Shown here: piece by piece, positions 35,803 to 45,325 of the stretch
Layout: each line of letters begins with the position of its first letter
Position numbering within the stretch: the stretch's first letter is position 1
From: CAIRTM01 sp963723235
Lineage (GTDB): Bacteria > Desulfobacterota > WTBG01 > CAIYCZ01 > CAIRTM01
DNA: 64,000 nt
NCBI GenBank assembly: GCA_963723235.1
Contig: CAVRPV010000006.1
Coordinates: 370,811 to 434,810, forward strand
Direction: 5' to 3'
Notes under the pieces: model-generated
Told to the model about the DNA's origin: nothing
Databases searched by the model: none
What the model saw: only the letters and a program-made list of their open reading frames with translations
Position numbers and translations under genes: made by a program

Positions 35803-37393
35803 TCATCTGGTTTTCATCTGTTCCAACTCACCTACAAGTTTCGCGCGCGTCTTCTCCGGAGTGGAGGCCTGTACCGCCGCGATGACCGCATCCTCGGTTA
35901 CCTGGCCGCCGGCATCAGCGCGTTCGATAACAGCGTCCTGCAGGCTCCCTCTGGCGATAGCGCGCACGAAAAACGGCACCGCGCCAACAGCCTTTTCAAA
36001 CATGGCTTTACTGTTGCCCTGCCACACCAGGGCGTCCGCCGACACGCGGCTCGCAGCAGCCTTCGGGGCTGATTTTTCAGCAGGTCCGGCAGGTTTCGGG
36101 AGATCAACTTTCCTGATGGCAACAAGCTCGAGGCGCTCGTTTTGAAAAATGTAATCCGGCGTTTCCGCCAGATAGGTATTGGCCAGGCTCACGCCCTCGA
36201 TCTTTACCTGCCCTACCCCCTTGGCAAGCCACATGAATCCGGTGCGTATTTTTTCGCGCTGCATGTCATAAGAGCGGCTCACAGAGGTAATGCACAACTT
36301 GATGCAGTCCCGGTAGGTGCCGGCCGGCACGGTCACGTCCTCGATGCCGGTGATGACCGACACGATTTCGCCCTCCGGATAAAAATCGAGCATGGGTTCC
36401 AGCGAGGGCCACTTGGCCGTGCGCGTATAGGTCAGGGAATGGTTCAGCCGGCCGATTGCGGACCGGGCCGGCAGCAGCACCGGCGGCTTGTCCGGCGGCA
36501 GGCTGGCAAAGCCAAAGCCCATGGTGGCGCGATACTTGAGCGGCAGCGTAAGCCCGCGATCATCCCGGCTCAGGTAATACACATCACCTTCCGGGTCAGT
36601 ATAGGCGGTTGTCTCCCGTCCAAGCTGCTCCGTCTGCGCCCCGAACGTGGCGGTTACAATCCCGCCGTTCTGGTCGCGGTAATCATATGCGGTTCCCGGC
36701 ACCATGGGGAAATACTTATCAAGGGAAAACTCCCGCGCAGGCTCGCCCCGATCGTTCTGATAGGTCTGCATGATAAACGTATGCGCATGCGCCGGATCCT
36801 TCAACGCGCATTTTCACGGGGCCGACGGTCGGCACCAGCCAGAACGTCTCGGCTGTTTCAACGCCCTGCGCCATGATTTTTTTCACCAGCACTGCGCAGT
36901 TGCGTATTTCACGGCCCTCAATGGTAATGTCCTCAAGGGACTGCAGCTCTATGGTTACGCTGTAATCGTATTCGGCCACAAGCCGGGGATCCTCACCGGC
37001 CGCAAACACCCGCATGCGCGTGGTGTTGCTCACGGGCTTGTCAAAATCAATCTCAAACGGCATGAACATGACCGGTTTGGCGGGAATCGTAAAGCCGTCG
37101 ACACGGTACTCGCCGCACAGATACAGCCCGTCCCATTCCTCTTTAAGCGCAAGGAAACCGTCTCCCTGGCGCGTCAGCACGACAAGGGGACCGACGTCTG
37201 AGCGCGCAAATCGTCCCAGCACCGCCCAGGTCTTCGTCTGCTGAGTGGCGTTATCGCTGAAATTCCAGTACATGCCGTTTTGTATCGGAAACTGCCCCCG
37301 CAGCACCAGCGCCTCAACCTGTGAGCGCAAAGCCCGGACAGCTGCCGCGCAAAAAACCGCAACCCATACTCCCACCCATTGCCATCTCCTCAT
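35803..37393 (-). CDS. secreted hypothetical protein with two tandem copies of one domain, frameshift near 36805
   Basis: Two overlapping frames join near 36805 into one protein of about 530 residues. It starts MRRWQWVGVWVAVFCAAAVR (signal or anchor) after AGAGGCTGAG. Each half contains a related domain: an opening with a GxxYDY/MYWNF turn, a middle strand pair, a (L/I)EDxT(I/V)xxG segment followed by a Cys and K/R, and W-L-(V/A) before (V)GPVK or VGQVK. This resembles DUF3108-type periplasmic proteins. The last 110 residues are Ala/Lys rich and helical. Function unknown. Confidence 0.65.
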
Positions 37394-37752
37394 CTCAGCC
37401 TCTCTTTCAAAAAGTATGCTGTTGTTTCCGATGGTATCATCACAAAAATGATACCCCAAAAATGTATCGGGTGCAAAAAAAATATTTCAAAGAACCAGTC
37501 TCGCTGATGCTGCGCTTGTGTTATGCATGGCAACCATGCCGGATACGGCAACGTTGTGCGGCGCATGGTACAGACGCACGCTATCACACATGCAGGAAAA
37601 TGCTTTTCAGGGATGTAACAATGTGTAACAAACTGTAACAAAGCAAATCGTACGGCCGTCTGAGCTTGTTGCGGTACTGCTGTTTATGGTAAAGAGAAGT
37701 TCATGCGTACCTGCATCGCTGCCACATGCACTGTTCACATGAGCGCACCATC
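37394..37752. other. intergenic region with phased direct repeats
   Basis: About 360 bp between divergent genes. It contains three TGTAACAA direct repeats (37614..37641) and an unannotated GC-rich stretch at 37500-37580 with no ribosome site or recognised ORF. Confidence 0.5.
37614..37641 (+). promoter_or_regulatory. three TGTAACAA direct repeats with exact 10-bp period
   Basis: TGTAACAA occurs at 37614..37621, 37624..37631 and 37634..37641. One helical turn between copies places all on one face of the DNA, as in activator or cooperative-regulator sites. It lies about 110 bp before the PIN-like gene and 220 bp before the divergent gene. Confidence 0.6.
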
Positions 37753-38332
37753 ATGGCTGATAACGCGACAGATAGTCTGACAACGGGCATACCCCTGCTG
37801 CGGCCCGGCCTCAGGATCGCCGCAGACAGCTGCTCCCTTATTTTTTTAAACAGACTGCATCTGCTTGAAACATATGCCGGGATGCATACGATAGTGCTGA
37901 CACAGGCGCTCTACGATGAAATCATGTGTGTGCCCGACAATAAAATAATTACAGATGACCAGGCCATCTATAAAAAACTTTTTAACGGGCAGCTTTTGCC
38001 TTTGCCTGCCGCGAAAATATCACCCGCACAGCAGCGCGCCTCAGTGTCGGCCGCCGACCGCTCGCTCATACAGGCCTATGACATTCTGAAACCCGACGGC
38101 ATACTGACTGATGACAAAGGCCTGTGCCTGTATTGTCGCAAACATGCCATCCCCTATATCAACTCGCCGATGGCCCTGTTTGTTCTGCTGTACAACGGAC
38201 ACCTCATGCATGCAGAGTACGCGACCGCACTTGCATGCGCTCTATGACATGGGCCGATACGGACAATTCGTCTGCGACTACATGGAAAAACTTTACACAG
38301 GCTACTGTGCGCACACAAATTATATGCAATAA
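37753..38332 (+). CDS. PIN-domain-like protein, frameshift near 38232
   Basis: About 190 residues after joining two frames near 38232. The pattern RIAADSCSLIFLNRLHLLE, then a mid acidic SAADRSLIQAYDIL and TDDKGLCLYCRKH, gives the spaced Asp residues of the PIN nuclease fold, as in VapC-like toxins and RNA-maturation nucleases. The ending YDMGRYGQFVCDYMEKLYTG lies in the second frame. No antitoxin-like gene is directly upstream; the phased repeats at 37614 may be its operator. Start at 37753 is tentative (alternative 37726). Confidence 0.62.
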
Positions 38333-38479
38333 AAAAAGTACAAAATATGTAATAAGTCATGTTATATTGCGCGCACAGCACCAATACAGGGATGCTGATA
38401 ATGCAAACTGCAGCAAACGAATGCGTACGATGCATGAATGCCCCGAAAATGACTGCAATCGGGACCAAAGGAGCATGCG

Positions 38480-40393
38480 ATGCCTAAAAGCCTGAGAGTG
38501 CTGCTCGTTGAAGACATGGAAAACGATGCCCTGCTGATTATGCGCGAACTGCGCAAACAGGGCTATGAACCGATTCATGAGCGCGTTGACACTGCTGAAG
38601 CAATGCAGGCGGCGCTTGCAAGCGGCAGCTGGGATATTATTCTTTCCGATCACAGCATGCCCTGCTTCAGTTCAGGCGCTGCACTTGAGATACGCAGACA
38701 AAAAGCGCCCTACCTGCCGTTTGTTCTGGTATCGGGTACCATCGGCGAGGAGGCTACCGTGCAGGCTGTTAGGGCGGGTATCGCAGATTTCGTCAACAAG
38801 AACGACCTCAGCCGGCTGGTGCCGGTGATGGAGCGTGTGCTGCGTGAAACGGAAAACCGCAGCAGGCGCGAGCAGGCCGAAATGTCGCTCATGCGGCTTG
38901 ATGCCGCCATAAAAACTATCGATGAAACGATTATCATAACCGACACCCAGGGGATCATCCAGTATGTCAACCCGGCATTTGAACGCACCACCGGCTACAG
39001 CAGTGATGAGGCCCTGGGCGCGTCCATCCATTTGCTCGAAAGCGGCAAACATGATCAGGAATTTTACCAGTATATGCAGCAGACCGTTGCCCGCGACGAC
39101 ATCTGGAAGGGGCTGGTGATCAACAAGAAAAAGGACGGCTCCCTGTATGATGTTGAGGCCACCCTGTCATGCATCAAACTGCCGGACGGAACAGTCGCCA
39201 ACTACATAACCGTGCAGCGTGATGTAACCCTGGAACTGAAACTTGAGCAACAGTACCGGCAGGCGCAAAAAATGGAAGCCATCGGTGCCCTTGCCGGCGG
39301 CATTGCCCATGATTTCAACAATATTCTTGCCGCAATTATGGGCTATACGCAAATTGCTTTTGACACGGTGCAGGACCGGCCAACAACCCGAAAGCATTTG
39401 CAAGCCATCCTCAAGGCCACAGACCGTGCCGTCAGCCTGGTACGACAGATTCTTACCTTCAGCCGCAAAACCGATCAGGAACAAAAACCCGTTATGCCCA
39501 AGATCGTCCTCAAGGAGGCGGTCAAGCTGCTGAGGGCATCGCTTCCATCAACGATTGAAATACGGCAGAACATACGCAGTGATTCCGTTGTCATGGCCGA
39601 CCCGACTCAGATTCATCAGGTTATCATGAACCTGTGCACCAACGCCGGGTATGCCATGCAGGAACACGGCGGAAGGCTGGAGGTCGATCTTGTTGATGTT
39701 GACCTTGATGCCGAGTCCGCTGAGCAGTACCCCGGACTCAACCCGGGTCTGCATGTCAAACTCCTTGTTGCCGATACCGGCAGCGGCATATCCCCTGAAA
39801 TCATCGAACGGATATTTGATCCCTTTTTCACCACAAAACCGCACGGTGAGGGTACGGGCCTTGGGCTTTCCGTGGTGCACGGCATAATAAAATCCTGCGG
39901 AGGCGCTATCAGCGTGCACAGTGAACAAGGCAGGGGAACCACCTTTGAAATTTACCTGCCGGTGATTGCTTCCGAAGTTCCGATTGATACACAGAAACCG
40001 GGCCCTCTTATCCGGGGCACGGAAAGCATCTTGTTTGTTGATGACGAACCCATGCTGGTTGACATCAGCAAAAAAATACTTGAATCGCTTGGGTACCGCG
40101 TTGCCACGTGTACCAAAAGCAAAGACGCTCTTGATCTGTTCAAAAATGACCCGACGGCTTTTGACGCCATACTCACAGACTATACCATGCCGCAGATGAC
40201 AGGCATTGAGCTTGCGCAGGAGATTATCAGTATCAGGCCCGACATTCCGGTACTGGTGTGTACCGGCGACACCGAAACCATTACGCAAGACAAGGCCAAA
40301 GCCGCCGGCATCCATGCGTTGCTCATAAAACCACTCAAGATAGGCGACCTTGCCGAAACGCTTCGCAGAGTATTTGTCGAAAAAACCAACTAG
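38480..40393 (+). CDS. hybrid sensor histidine kinase: REC-PAS-HisKA-HATPase-REC
   Basis: A 637-residue cytoplasmic kinase without membrane helices. The N-terminal receiver (1-125) has phosphoacceptor Asp57 in SDHSMP. The PAS domain (about 140-255) contains IIITDTQGIIQYVNPAFERTTG. The dimerisation helix has IAHDFNNILA. The ATPase domain has NLCTNAGYAM, DTGSGISPE and GEGTGLGLSVVHGI. The C-terminal receiver (about 505-630) has ILTDYTMPQMTG and a conserved Lys in LIKPL. With a receiver at both ends it probably takes phosphate from another kinase and relays it. Ribosome site AAAGGAG before the ATG. No output regulator is adjacent. Confidence 0.92.
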   Translation: MPKSLRVLLVEDMENDALLIMRELRKQGYEPIHERVDTAEAMQAALASGSWDIILSDHSMPCFSSGAALEIRRQKAPYLPFVLVSGTIGEEATVQAVRAGIADFVNKNDLSRLVPVMERVLRETENRSRREQAEMSLMRLDAAIKTIDETIIITDTQGIIQYVNPAFERTTGYSSDEALGASIHLLESGKHDQEFYQYMQQTVARDDIWKGLVINKKKDGSLYDVEATLSCIKLPDGTVANYITVQRDVTLELKLEQQYRQAQKMEAIGALAGGIAHDFNNILAAIMGYTQIAFDTVQDRPTTRKHLQAILKATDRAVSLVRQILTFSRKTDQEQKPVMPKIVLKEAVKLLRASLPSTIEIRQNIRSDSVVMADPTQIHQVIMNLCTNAGYAMQEHGGRLEVDLVDVDLDAESAEQYPGLNPGLHVKLLVADTGSGISPEIIERIFDPFFTTKPHGEGTGLGLSVVHGIIKSCGGAISVHSEQGRGTTFEIYLPVIASEVPIDTQKPGPLIRGTESILFVDDEPMLVDISKKILESLGYRVATCTKSKDALDLFKNDPTAFDAILTDYTMPQMTGIELAQEIISIRPDIPVLVCTGDTETITQDKAKAAGIHALLIKPLKIGDLAETLRRVFVEKTN

Positions 40394-40512
40394 TGGATAC
40401 ATCTGTTCGACACACGATGGCTATGCTGCACAAGGCAGCACATATCCCTGTAAAGCGCCGGCTGCACGCCCAGGATTGACACCAGCATGCATTACGAGCG
40501 ACACATTATATA

Positions 40513-40541
40513 TTGACACCCAAGAATACACCGTCTATACT
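40513..40541 (+). promoter_or_regulatory. sigma70 promoter before the TIGR04073-like gene
   Basis: TTGACA (40513..40518), 17-bp spacer, TATACT (40536..40541); leader about 80 nt. Confidence 0.87.
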
Positions 40542-40626
40542 TTTTCAAAATTAAAAGAGTGGGCATAGTAACCATACAGCCTGATGGCTGCGGCCTTCGA
40601 CAGGCAACAAAACCGGAGAAATCTCA

Positions 40627-41013
40627 ATGCGAAAAGCAATATTGTACGGTTTAGTTATGACGGCCGTTGTGCTCTGTTGCGCACCGGCATGGAGCGCCGA
40701 CAACGAGACCTCTGAACGCACTGTCCGCCCCTTTGAACGGTTCGGCAGGGGCCTTACAAATATTATAACCTCCCCCTTTGAACTGCCGGCACAGATGTAC
40801 AACCGGGCGGCCTACCAGCAGGAATTCAATAACAATCCCTTTGCAGTCATTGAAGGTTTTTTGGAAGGCATTCCCATGGGGATTATATATTTCGGCTGGC
40901 GCCTGGGGGCCGGAATTTATGACTTCGTCACGTTCCCCTTTGAGCGTTGCGATCAATCCATCATTGAGCCCGAATACGTTACATTCTCCTACAAGACGCT
41001 TCTGGAAGATTGA
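40627..41013 (+). CDS. exosortase-associated TIGR04073-family secreted protein
   Basis: A 128-residue protein with a signal peptide (MRKAILYGLVMTAVVLC, cut after AWSA). The mature part has RPFERFGRGLTNIITSPFEL, EGFLEGIPMGIIY and GAGIYDFVTFPF, the repeated short hydrophobic helices of the TIGR04073 family, which often co-occurs with exosortase systems though its role is unknown. No exosortase or PEP-CTERM tail is visible in the window. Ribosome site GGAGAAA before the ATG. Likely a single-gene transcript from the promoter at 40513. Confidence 0.8.
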   Translation: MRKAILYGLVMTAVVLCCAPAWSADNETSERTVRPFERFGRGLTNIITSPFELPAQMYNRAAYQQEFNNNPFAVIEGFLEGIPMGIIYFGWRLGAGIYDFVTFPFERCDQSIIEPEYVTFSYKTLLED

Positions 41014-41172
41014 GGCTGCGCACGCCTTCTCTCCGCTGTACAGCAATCCGCCAGTACCAGGCAGGGGAGATGCCTGTAATGGCACGCAGGCACCGCCCTG
41101 CCCCTTCAAGTTCGATAGACAGGTGACCTGTACAGGCACACACAGGACAAACAATCACACAAAAGGGGACTC

Positions 41173-41886
41173 ATGGAAAAACAGGTCGTTATAAAAACCA
41201 TACGGAGCGTTCTTACACTGAAGAAAGAACTCGTTGGGATCAGGACATGGCAGCAGACGCCTGAGCACATTCCGCGCTACAACGGAACCGCCTTCCCGGG
41301 AATATGCACCCAGATCGGCGAGGTGCTGCACAGCGGTGAAACGTTTTATACCGATCCTGACCAGTGTTTCTGCACCGGAGGCATGGTCGCGACCGGAGTG
41401 TCGCCGCCTATCCCTGAGGATGAACGCCACGAGATGCTGAAAGCCCATTTTGCAATCAGCAAAGCATATACGGATCAAGAAACTGCCCTGCGCTACGAAG
41501 CCGCCATGGATGCACTGAACCCGGACCAGCCACAGACCCGTGCAGCGGTTCAAATCGGCCTTCTGCGCACCATGGACGACCCGGAACTGGCGCTCATTTT
41601 CTGCACACCGGGAGCTGCCGACATCCTCAACCGGGCCTACTGTTATATCAGCGGTGAACCCGTGAGCGGCTTCGGCGGTAACGGAGCCTGCCCTTTCCTG
41701 ATACGGTTTCCCTACGTCACCGGCAAACCGTCCTTCAGCTACAGCGATGTTGCGTGGCGCAAATATGTCGGCCTTGCCGATGAGGAATTAACCGTGACGT
41801 TTCCATACCAGACCCTTGCCATGGTCGCGGAGGTTCTGACGGAGGTTGCCGAAGCCTACAGGCGCTACGGCGAACCCCCGGAATAG
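41173..41886 (+). CDS. DUF169 family protein
   Basis: A 237-residue protein. The order LKKELVGIRTW, CTQIGEVLHSGETFYTD, CFCTGGMVATG, YISGEPVSGFGGNGACPFLI and EELTVTFPYQTLAMVAEVL follows the DUF169 pattern: two strand-helix halves and several conserved cysteines (CFC and GACP) that might hold a metal or cluster. These proteins are common in anaerobes and are of unknown function. Ribosome site AAGGGG 4 bp before the ATG. No obvious operon partner; the TIGR04073-like gene lies 160 bp upstream. Confidence 0.82.
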   Translation: MEKQVVIKTIRSVLTLKKELVGIRTWQQTPEHIPRYNGTAFPGICTQIGEVLHSGETFYTDPDQCFCTGGMVATGVSPPIPEDERHEMLKAHFAISKAYTDQETALRYEAAMDALNPDQPQTRAAVQIGLLRTMDDPELALIFCTPGAADILNRAYCYISGEPVSGFGGNGACPFLIRFPYVTGKPSFSYSDVAWRKYVGLADEELTVTFPYQTLAMVAEVLTEVAEAYRRYGEPPE

Positions 41887-41954
41887 TCCAGAACCGGCAC
41901 GAACCTAAAGCTGCACACATTCCATGCAGACAAGCAGACAGCCCTGTAATCGCA

Positions 41955-42065
41955 ATGAAACGCTTCGTGTATGAATCAATGACCGTCACAACGGAAGGGA
42001 AAACCGAGGTGGGGCTGGGCACTGGACGGTATGGGGTAATGCTTGTTAACCGGTGGGTTATTTAG
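41955..42065 (+). CDS. possible 36-residue small protein
   Basis: MKRFVYESMTVTTEGKTEVG... ends at TAG 42063..42065, overlapping the end of the convergent gene. It reads like a short beta-rich peptide but has no ribosome site. Weakly supported. Confidence 0.22.
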   Translation: MKRFVYESMTVTTEGKTEVGLGTGRYGVMLVNRWVI

Positions 42066-42561
42066 GATAAATGCTGCGGAGTTGAGAACGCATTTTTTCA
42101 ATGCTGTTCACAATCTGCCTGTCCCGCTCAAGTATCGCGTCTTTCAGGCTATGGGATCCAAATTTTAAATACTTCCTGTTTGACCAGATTTCCTTGCGTG
42201 CGCTGATCATGTCCCGCAGTTTGGATATGTCGATGATATGGCCGCACTCTGAAGCAACCTCGGCTACTTTAGATACAATCACATCAAGACGGTCAAGATC
42301 CTTCAAAATTGTTTTAGGAGTCTTATGCGCGATATTGATCCCCCAGTCTATTTCCGCCTGCCCAAAATAAGACAGCGCCTGCGTGTACTGGCGGTTCCCA
42401 AGGCAGACCATCCCGAATTTGAAAGACCTTTGTTTCCGAGCCCGGTACATCATCCAGAAAATTATCGAGCCGATCGCACACAACGCCAAAAGAACTGCAG
42501 TAACCTCTATGGTTTTTTCATTGCCTGCAATATTCTCTATGATTTTTTCAATGTCTACCAT
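42058..42561 (-). CDS. membrane-anchored hypothetical protein
   Basis: A 167-residue protein with one membrane helix at about 19-41 (VTAVLLALCAIGSIIFWMMY), then a basic stop-transfer (RARKQRS) and a helical soluble domain. The segment GNRQYTQALSYFGQAEIDWG looks like a single TPR-like helix pair. No family recognised. Ribosome site GGAGAGGAAGG before the ATG and a clear promoter at 42703..42730. Topology by the positive-inside rule puts the C-terminal domain in the cytoplasm. Confidence 0.68.
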   Translation of the reverse strand: MVDIEKIIENIAGNEKTIEVTAVLLALCAIGSIIFWMMYRARKQRSFKFGMVCLGNRQYTQALSYFGQAEIDWGINIAHKTPKTILKDLDRLDVIVSKVAEVASECGHIIDISKLRDMISARKEIWSNRKYLKFGSHSLKDAILERDRQIVNSIEKMRSQLRSIYPK

Positions 42562-42882
42562 GCGCCTTCCTCTCCGTGCATTAGTGCTGTTGTCTAAGCG
42601 TAACGCTTGAGAATCAAGTCTTCATGTACCCGGCACGACATCTGAGCACCGGCGGATGTAAGAAGCTCAATGTGTTTTGAAATCCATGAGCTTTGTATGG
42701 GTAGTATATCCCCGATTTTTTTTTAGTCAATACTATGTTTTTTAACTGTCTTAACATACAACCACAGCGCCTGTGGGGTCTACTCAGGCCGGCGCCAAGC
42801 AGACACAACGATTATTCTGACGATACTGCCTCTTATAACAACCGCAAAGGACGACGGACCCATTAACAATCATACAGCGTGC
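42562..42882. other. intergenic region with promoter for the minus-strand gene at 42561
   Basis: About 320 bp. The only recognised signal is the promoter at 42703..42730. The remainder separates it from the TPR gene that ends at 42883; no terminator with a T-run was seen. Confidence 0.5.
42703..42730 (-). promoter_or_regulatory. sigma70 promoter of the gene at 42058..42561
   Basis: On the minus strand TTGACT (42730..42725), 16-bp spacer containing a nine-A run, TATACT (42708..42703). Leader about 135 nt. Confidence 0.78.
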
Positions 42883-43368
42883 TCAGAGCGCTGGTCGGCG
42901 CAGCAGGTTCCGAATGCGCCCGAACAGGCGATTGACAACATGCCCGCGTGGAAGCGATGAAAAAACCGCCGTCTGCCTGATGCCCATTGCGCGCAATTCC
43001 TGCACAATATCCCTGTTGCGCGGGTCCACCTTCAATCCCGCAGCAAACGCTGCATAGGCCTTGCGGCGGCTACCCCGCATCAAATGCACTTTTCCGAGAT
43101 TGTAATAAAAAAACGCATCATGTCCCCCGGCTTTCAGCGCCTCTTCACACAGCGCAAGCGCCTCGCTTGAGCGCTTATTGACCATTGCCTTGCATATGCC
43201 AAGATATGACAGGCAGCGCGGCTCACCCGGCCGCAACTCCAGGAGGCGCCCCAAAACGTGCGCCGCCATATTGGGCTCCCTGCGCTGCAGGTAATACAGT
43301 GCCTCCTTAAAAAACCTGTCAGGGTCTGCAGGTTCATCCGGCAAGCCTGTGCTGGTTTCTTGCTGCAT
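42883..43368 (-). CDS. TPR-repeat protein
   Basis: A 161-residue soluble protein with about three tetratricopeptide repeats between residues 20 and 125: YYLQRREPNMAAHVLGRLLE, then SYLGICKAMVNKR...ALALCEEALK, then FFYYNLGKVHLMRGSRRKAY. The C-terminal 35 residues are basic (NRLFGRIRNLLRR) and may contact membrane or nucleic acid. The ATG at 43368 follows GGAGG and is preferred over the ORF start at 43395. Likely a protein-interaction scaffold; partner unknown. Confidence 0.78.
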   Translation of the reverse strand: MQQETSTGLPDEPADPDRFFKEALYYLQRREPNMAAHVLGRLLELRPGEPRCLSYLGICKAMVNKRSSEALALCEEALKAGGHDAFFYYNLGKVHLMRGSRRKAYAAFAAGLKVDPRNRDIVQELRAMGIRQTAVFSSLPRGHVVNRLFGRIRNLLRRPAL

Positions 43369-43532
43369 TATCGGGCCTCCTCCTGTAATGCACACGCAGA
43401 TTTTCGACGATACTGTTCCCGGCAGTATGTGTCAAGATAAGAGGCCCGTATGTGCAGTATGCACACATACGCTTATCCAAAAAAAAGCCGCCACTCTATA
43501 CATGCCACAACCTATCGTTATTAAATATTTTC

Positions 43533-43562
43533 TTGACACACATAAAATACTTTACCTATTCT
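43533..43562 (+). promoter_or_regulatory. promoter of the HD-GYP-like gene
   Basis: TTGACA (43533..43538), 18-bp spacer, TATTCT (43557..43562); leader about 75 nt. Confidence 0.7.
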
Positions 43563-43641
43563 TCGGCCATACCGAAAATATCTAAAGAGATGCAAACCAA
43601 TTAACCATATCAACTTCCGCATCCTGGGGCAAAAGGCACGC

Positions 43642-44598
43642 ATGCAGTCATTGCAATTGAACTATCCAGTCCACACCCTTGACGCCAAAGAACTATTTGC
43701 TGCCGGTTCGATGCTGTCACACGAGGCCTTTCAGCAGGCCAGGCTAAAATATCCGCCTTTACCGTCCGTATTCTATTCCTTTTTGAAACACGGTTCTGTT
43801 TGCAATGATCTGCAGGCTATGATGGAGCAGCCCCCTTATGACATAATCTATGGAGATACCGATGACCGGGAAGCTGTACTGGCCGTTCTGGCACGCAGCC
43901 GTGTCCAGCCCATCGTGCTTGACTCGCTGGACTATTTTCGACAATTTGATCTTAACACCTACCGTCACGTGCTTATGGTCTTTGCCCTGTCTCTTCTGCT
44001 CGCACGCCATCTTGCCGTACCCGGCCGTGATCTGGAGCAGGAAATACTCAGTGCCGGCCCCACCCACGACCTGGGAAAAATCTGTGTGCCCTTGCCGATA
44101 CTGCGCAAAAGCACACCCATTACCGCCCATGAGCGCCGACACCTTAAGCATCACACGGTGGCCGGTTTCGCACTGCTGGTCTGGTACAGCGGCGATGTGC
44201 ATGCTCCTGTTGCCCGAATAGCCCGTGACCACCATGAACGTTCCAACGGCACGGGATACCCCGAGGGCAAAAAACTCAATGACATTCTTGTGGAGATCAT
44301 TGCGGCATGTGACATATATGATGCGCTTATCTCGCCCCGACCGTATCGTCCTATTTCATTCGATAATCGCACCGCCCTGGAAGAGCTCACGGAACTTGCA
44401 GGCAAAAATTACCTGAGAGGGGAGATCATTCAGCTGCTGGTGGCCCTCAATCGAAAAAACAAACCCGGCGCAAAGACCTGTGTTGTGTCTCTGGAACGCA
44501 GGGGAACACCGCCCGCTGAAAATAATTATGGCATCACAGTTGCAAATGATGACCAACCAGAAACCGCACAAAAATCTCCTACCGTATCACCTCTCTAA
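43642..44598 (+). CDS. HD-GYP-type phosphohydrolase domain protein
   Basis: A 318-residue protein. The HD-GYP core spans about 110-280: metal ligands in THDLGKICVPLPILRK, an H in HLKHHTVAG, the diagnostic HHERSNGTGYPEG, and ACDIYDALISPRPYRP. HD-GYP enzymes hydrolyse cyclic di-GMP or related dinucleotides. The N-terminal 100 residues (no receiver or membrane helix) are not recognised and may be a degenerate sensor. No strong ribosome site precedes the ATG at 43642. The 3' end overlaps the end of the convergent bilin-reductase-like gene by 20 bp. Confidence 0.85.
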   Translation: MQSLQLNYPVHTLDAKELFAAGSMLSHEAFQQARLKYPPLPSVFYSFLKHGSVCNDLQAMMEQPPYDIIYGDTDDREAVLAVLARSRVQPIVLDSLDYFRQFDLNTYRHVLMVFALSLLLARHLAVPGRDLEQEILSAGPTHDLGKICVPLPILRKSTPITAHERRHLKHHTVAGFALLVWYSGDVHAPVARIARDHHERSNGTGYPEGKKLNDILVEIIAACDIYDALISPRPYRPISFDNRTALEELTELAGKNYLRGEIIQLLVALNRKNKPGAKTCVVSLERRGTPPAENNYGITVANDDQPETAQKSPTVSPL

Positions 44599-45256
44599 AA
44601 ATTCTATTGGCCCTGTCCATGCCGATAAACCTGCCGAGCATTTTGCGCGAGCCGTCTTTCTCACTCAACTGATCACAGTAGTTCAGGCTTGCATCAACCA
44701 CCCGCCGCGCATAATCACTGTCAATGACAGGAGAAGCCTCATCAAGCAGGTCAAGATAGGTACGCAGATAATCAAGGGCGCAGGCTTGTGCACGTTCCAA
44801 CAGACTATTGTCGGCCATGGCGTATAGAGTGCAGTCGGTCACATAGGGTTGCATCCACGATTTTGGTTTTGCCGGCGGTCCGATTGCATACCGGCGCACA
44901 AAAGGACGCAGACGTTCAACATAGCGCTGCAAATACTCCTGATCGGTAAACAGGGGAATAAAGTTCATATAAATAAAAGACTTTTTTTTCATGCAGGAAA
45001 AATCGATTGCCAGCAGCGGCATGTCATAGCCGCTCTCCGGATATATCTCCAGCGCCAGAATTTCAAGACGCGGCAGCTTGACGGTTGAACGCATGACATT
45101 GACCTTGCGCACCTTGGGAGCGCGCCAGTTGTCAAGCCCTATCGTAACAAACCCCAGCGGCAAACGGATTGAGCGCAGGTCTTCAGGAACGGGTGTCGGC
45201 TCAAGGGGATAGCGCTCCCGAATCATCGCAAGCATACTGTTTTTTAGCTGATCCAT
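44579..45256 (-). CDS. stand-alone ferredoxin-dependent bilin reductase-like protein
   Basis: About 225 residues, the size of a single-domain FDBR. IYPESGYDMPLLAIDFS aligns without gaps with the PcyA/PebA active-site strand pair, keeping Pro, Tyr, Pro and the catalytic Asp (about residue 85, PcyA Asp105). The position of PcyA His88 is Ala. The C-terminus YCDQLSEKDGSRKMLGRF...ANRIFREVI has the FDBR ending seen in PcyA (QQKNDKTRRVLEKAFG). FDBRs reduce biliverdin or other open tetrapyrroles by two or four electrons. An iron-sulfur flavoprotein gene precedes it by about 70 bp on the same strand and is a plausible donor. The ATG at 45256 follows AGGTGG. FDBR family likely; substrate unknown. Confidence 0.75.
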   Translation of the reverse strand: MDQLKNSMLAMIRERYPLEPTPVPEDLRSIRLPLGFVTIGLDNWRAPKVRKVNVMRSTVKLPRLEILALEIYPESGYDMPLLAIDFSCMKKKSFIYMNFIPLFTDQEYLQRYVERLRPFVRRYAIGPPAKPKSWMQPYVTDCTLYAMADNSLLERAQACALDYLRTYLDLLDEASPVIDSDYARRVVDASLNYCDQLSEKDGSRKMLGRFIGMDRANRIFREVIR

Positions 45257-45325
45257 TCGTTCCACCTGCGTATGTCAACACACAACGGATGTAGCATGCT
45301 GCACCGGCACCGCTGTAGTGGTAGC

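Noticed and set aside
39548..40402. 284-residue minus-strand ORF opposite the hybrid kinase
   Set aside because: The plus strand has all kinase and receiver motifs; the minus frame has no recognisable domain or ribosome site.
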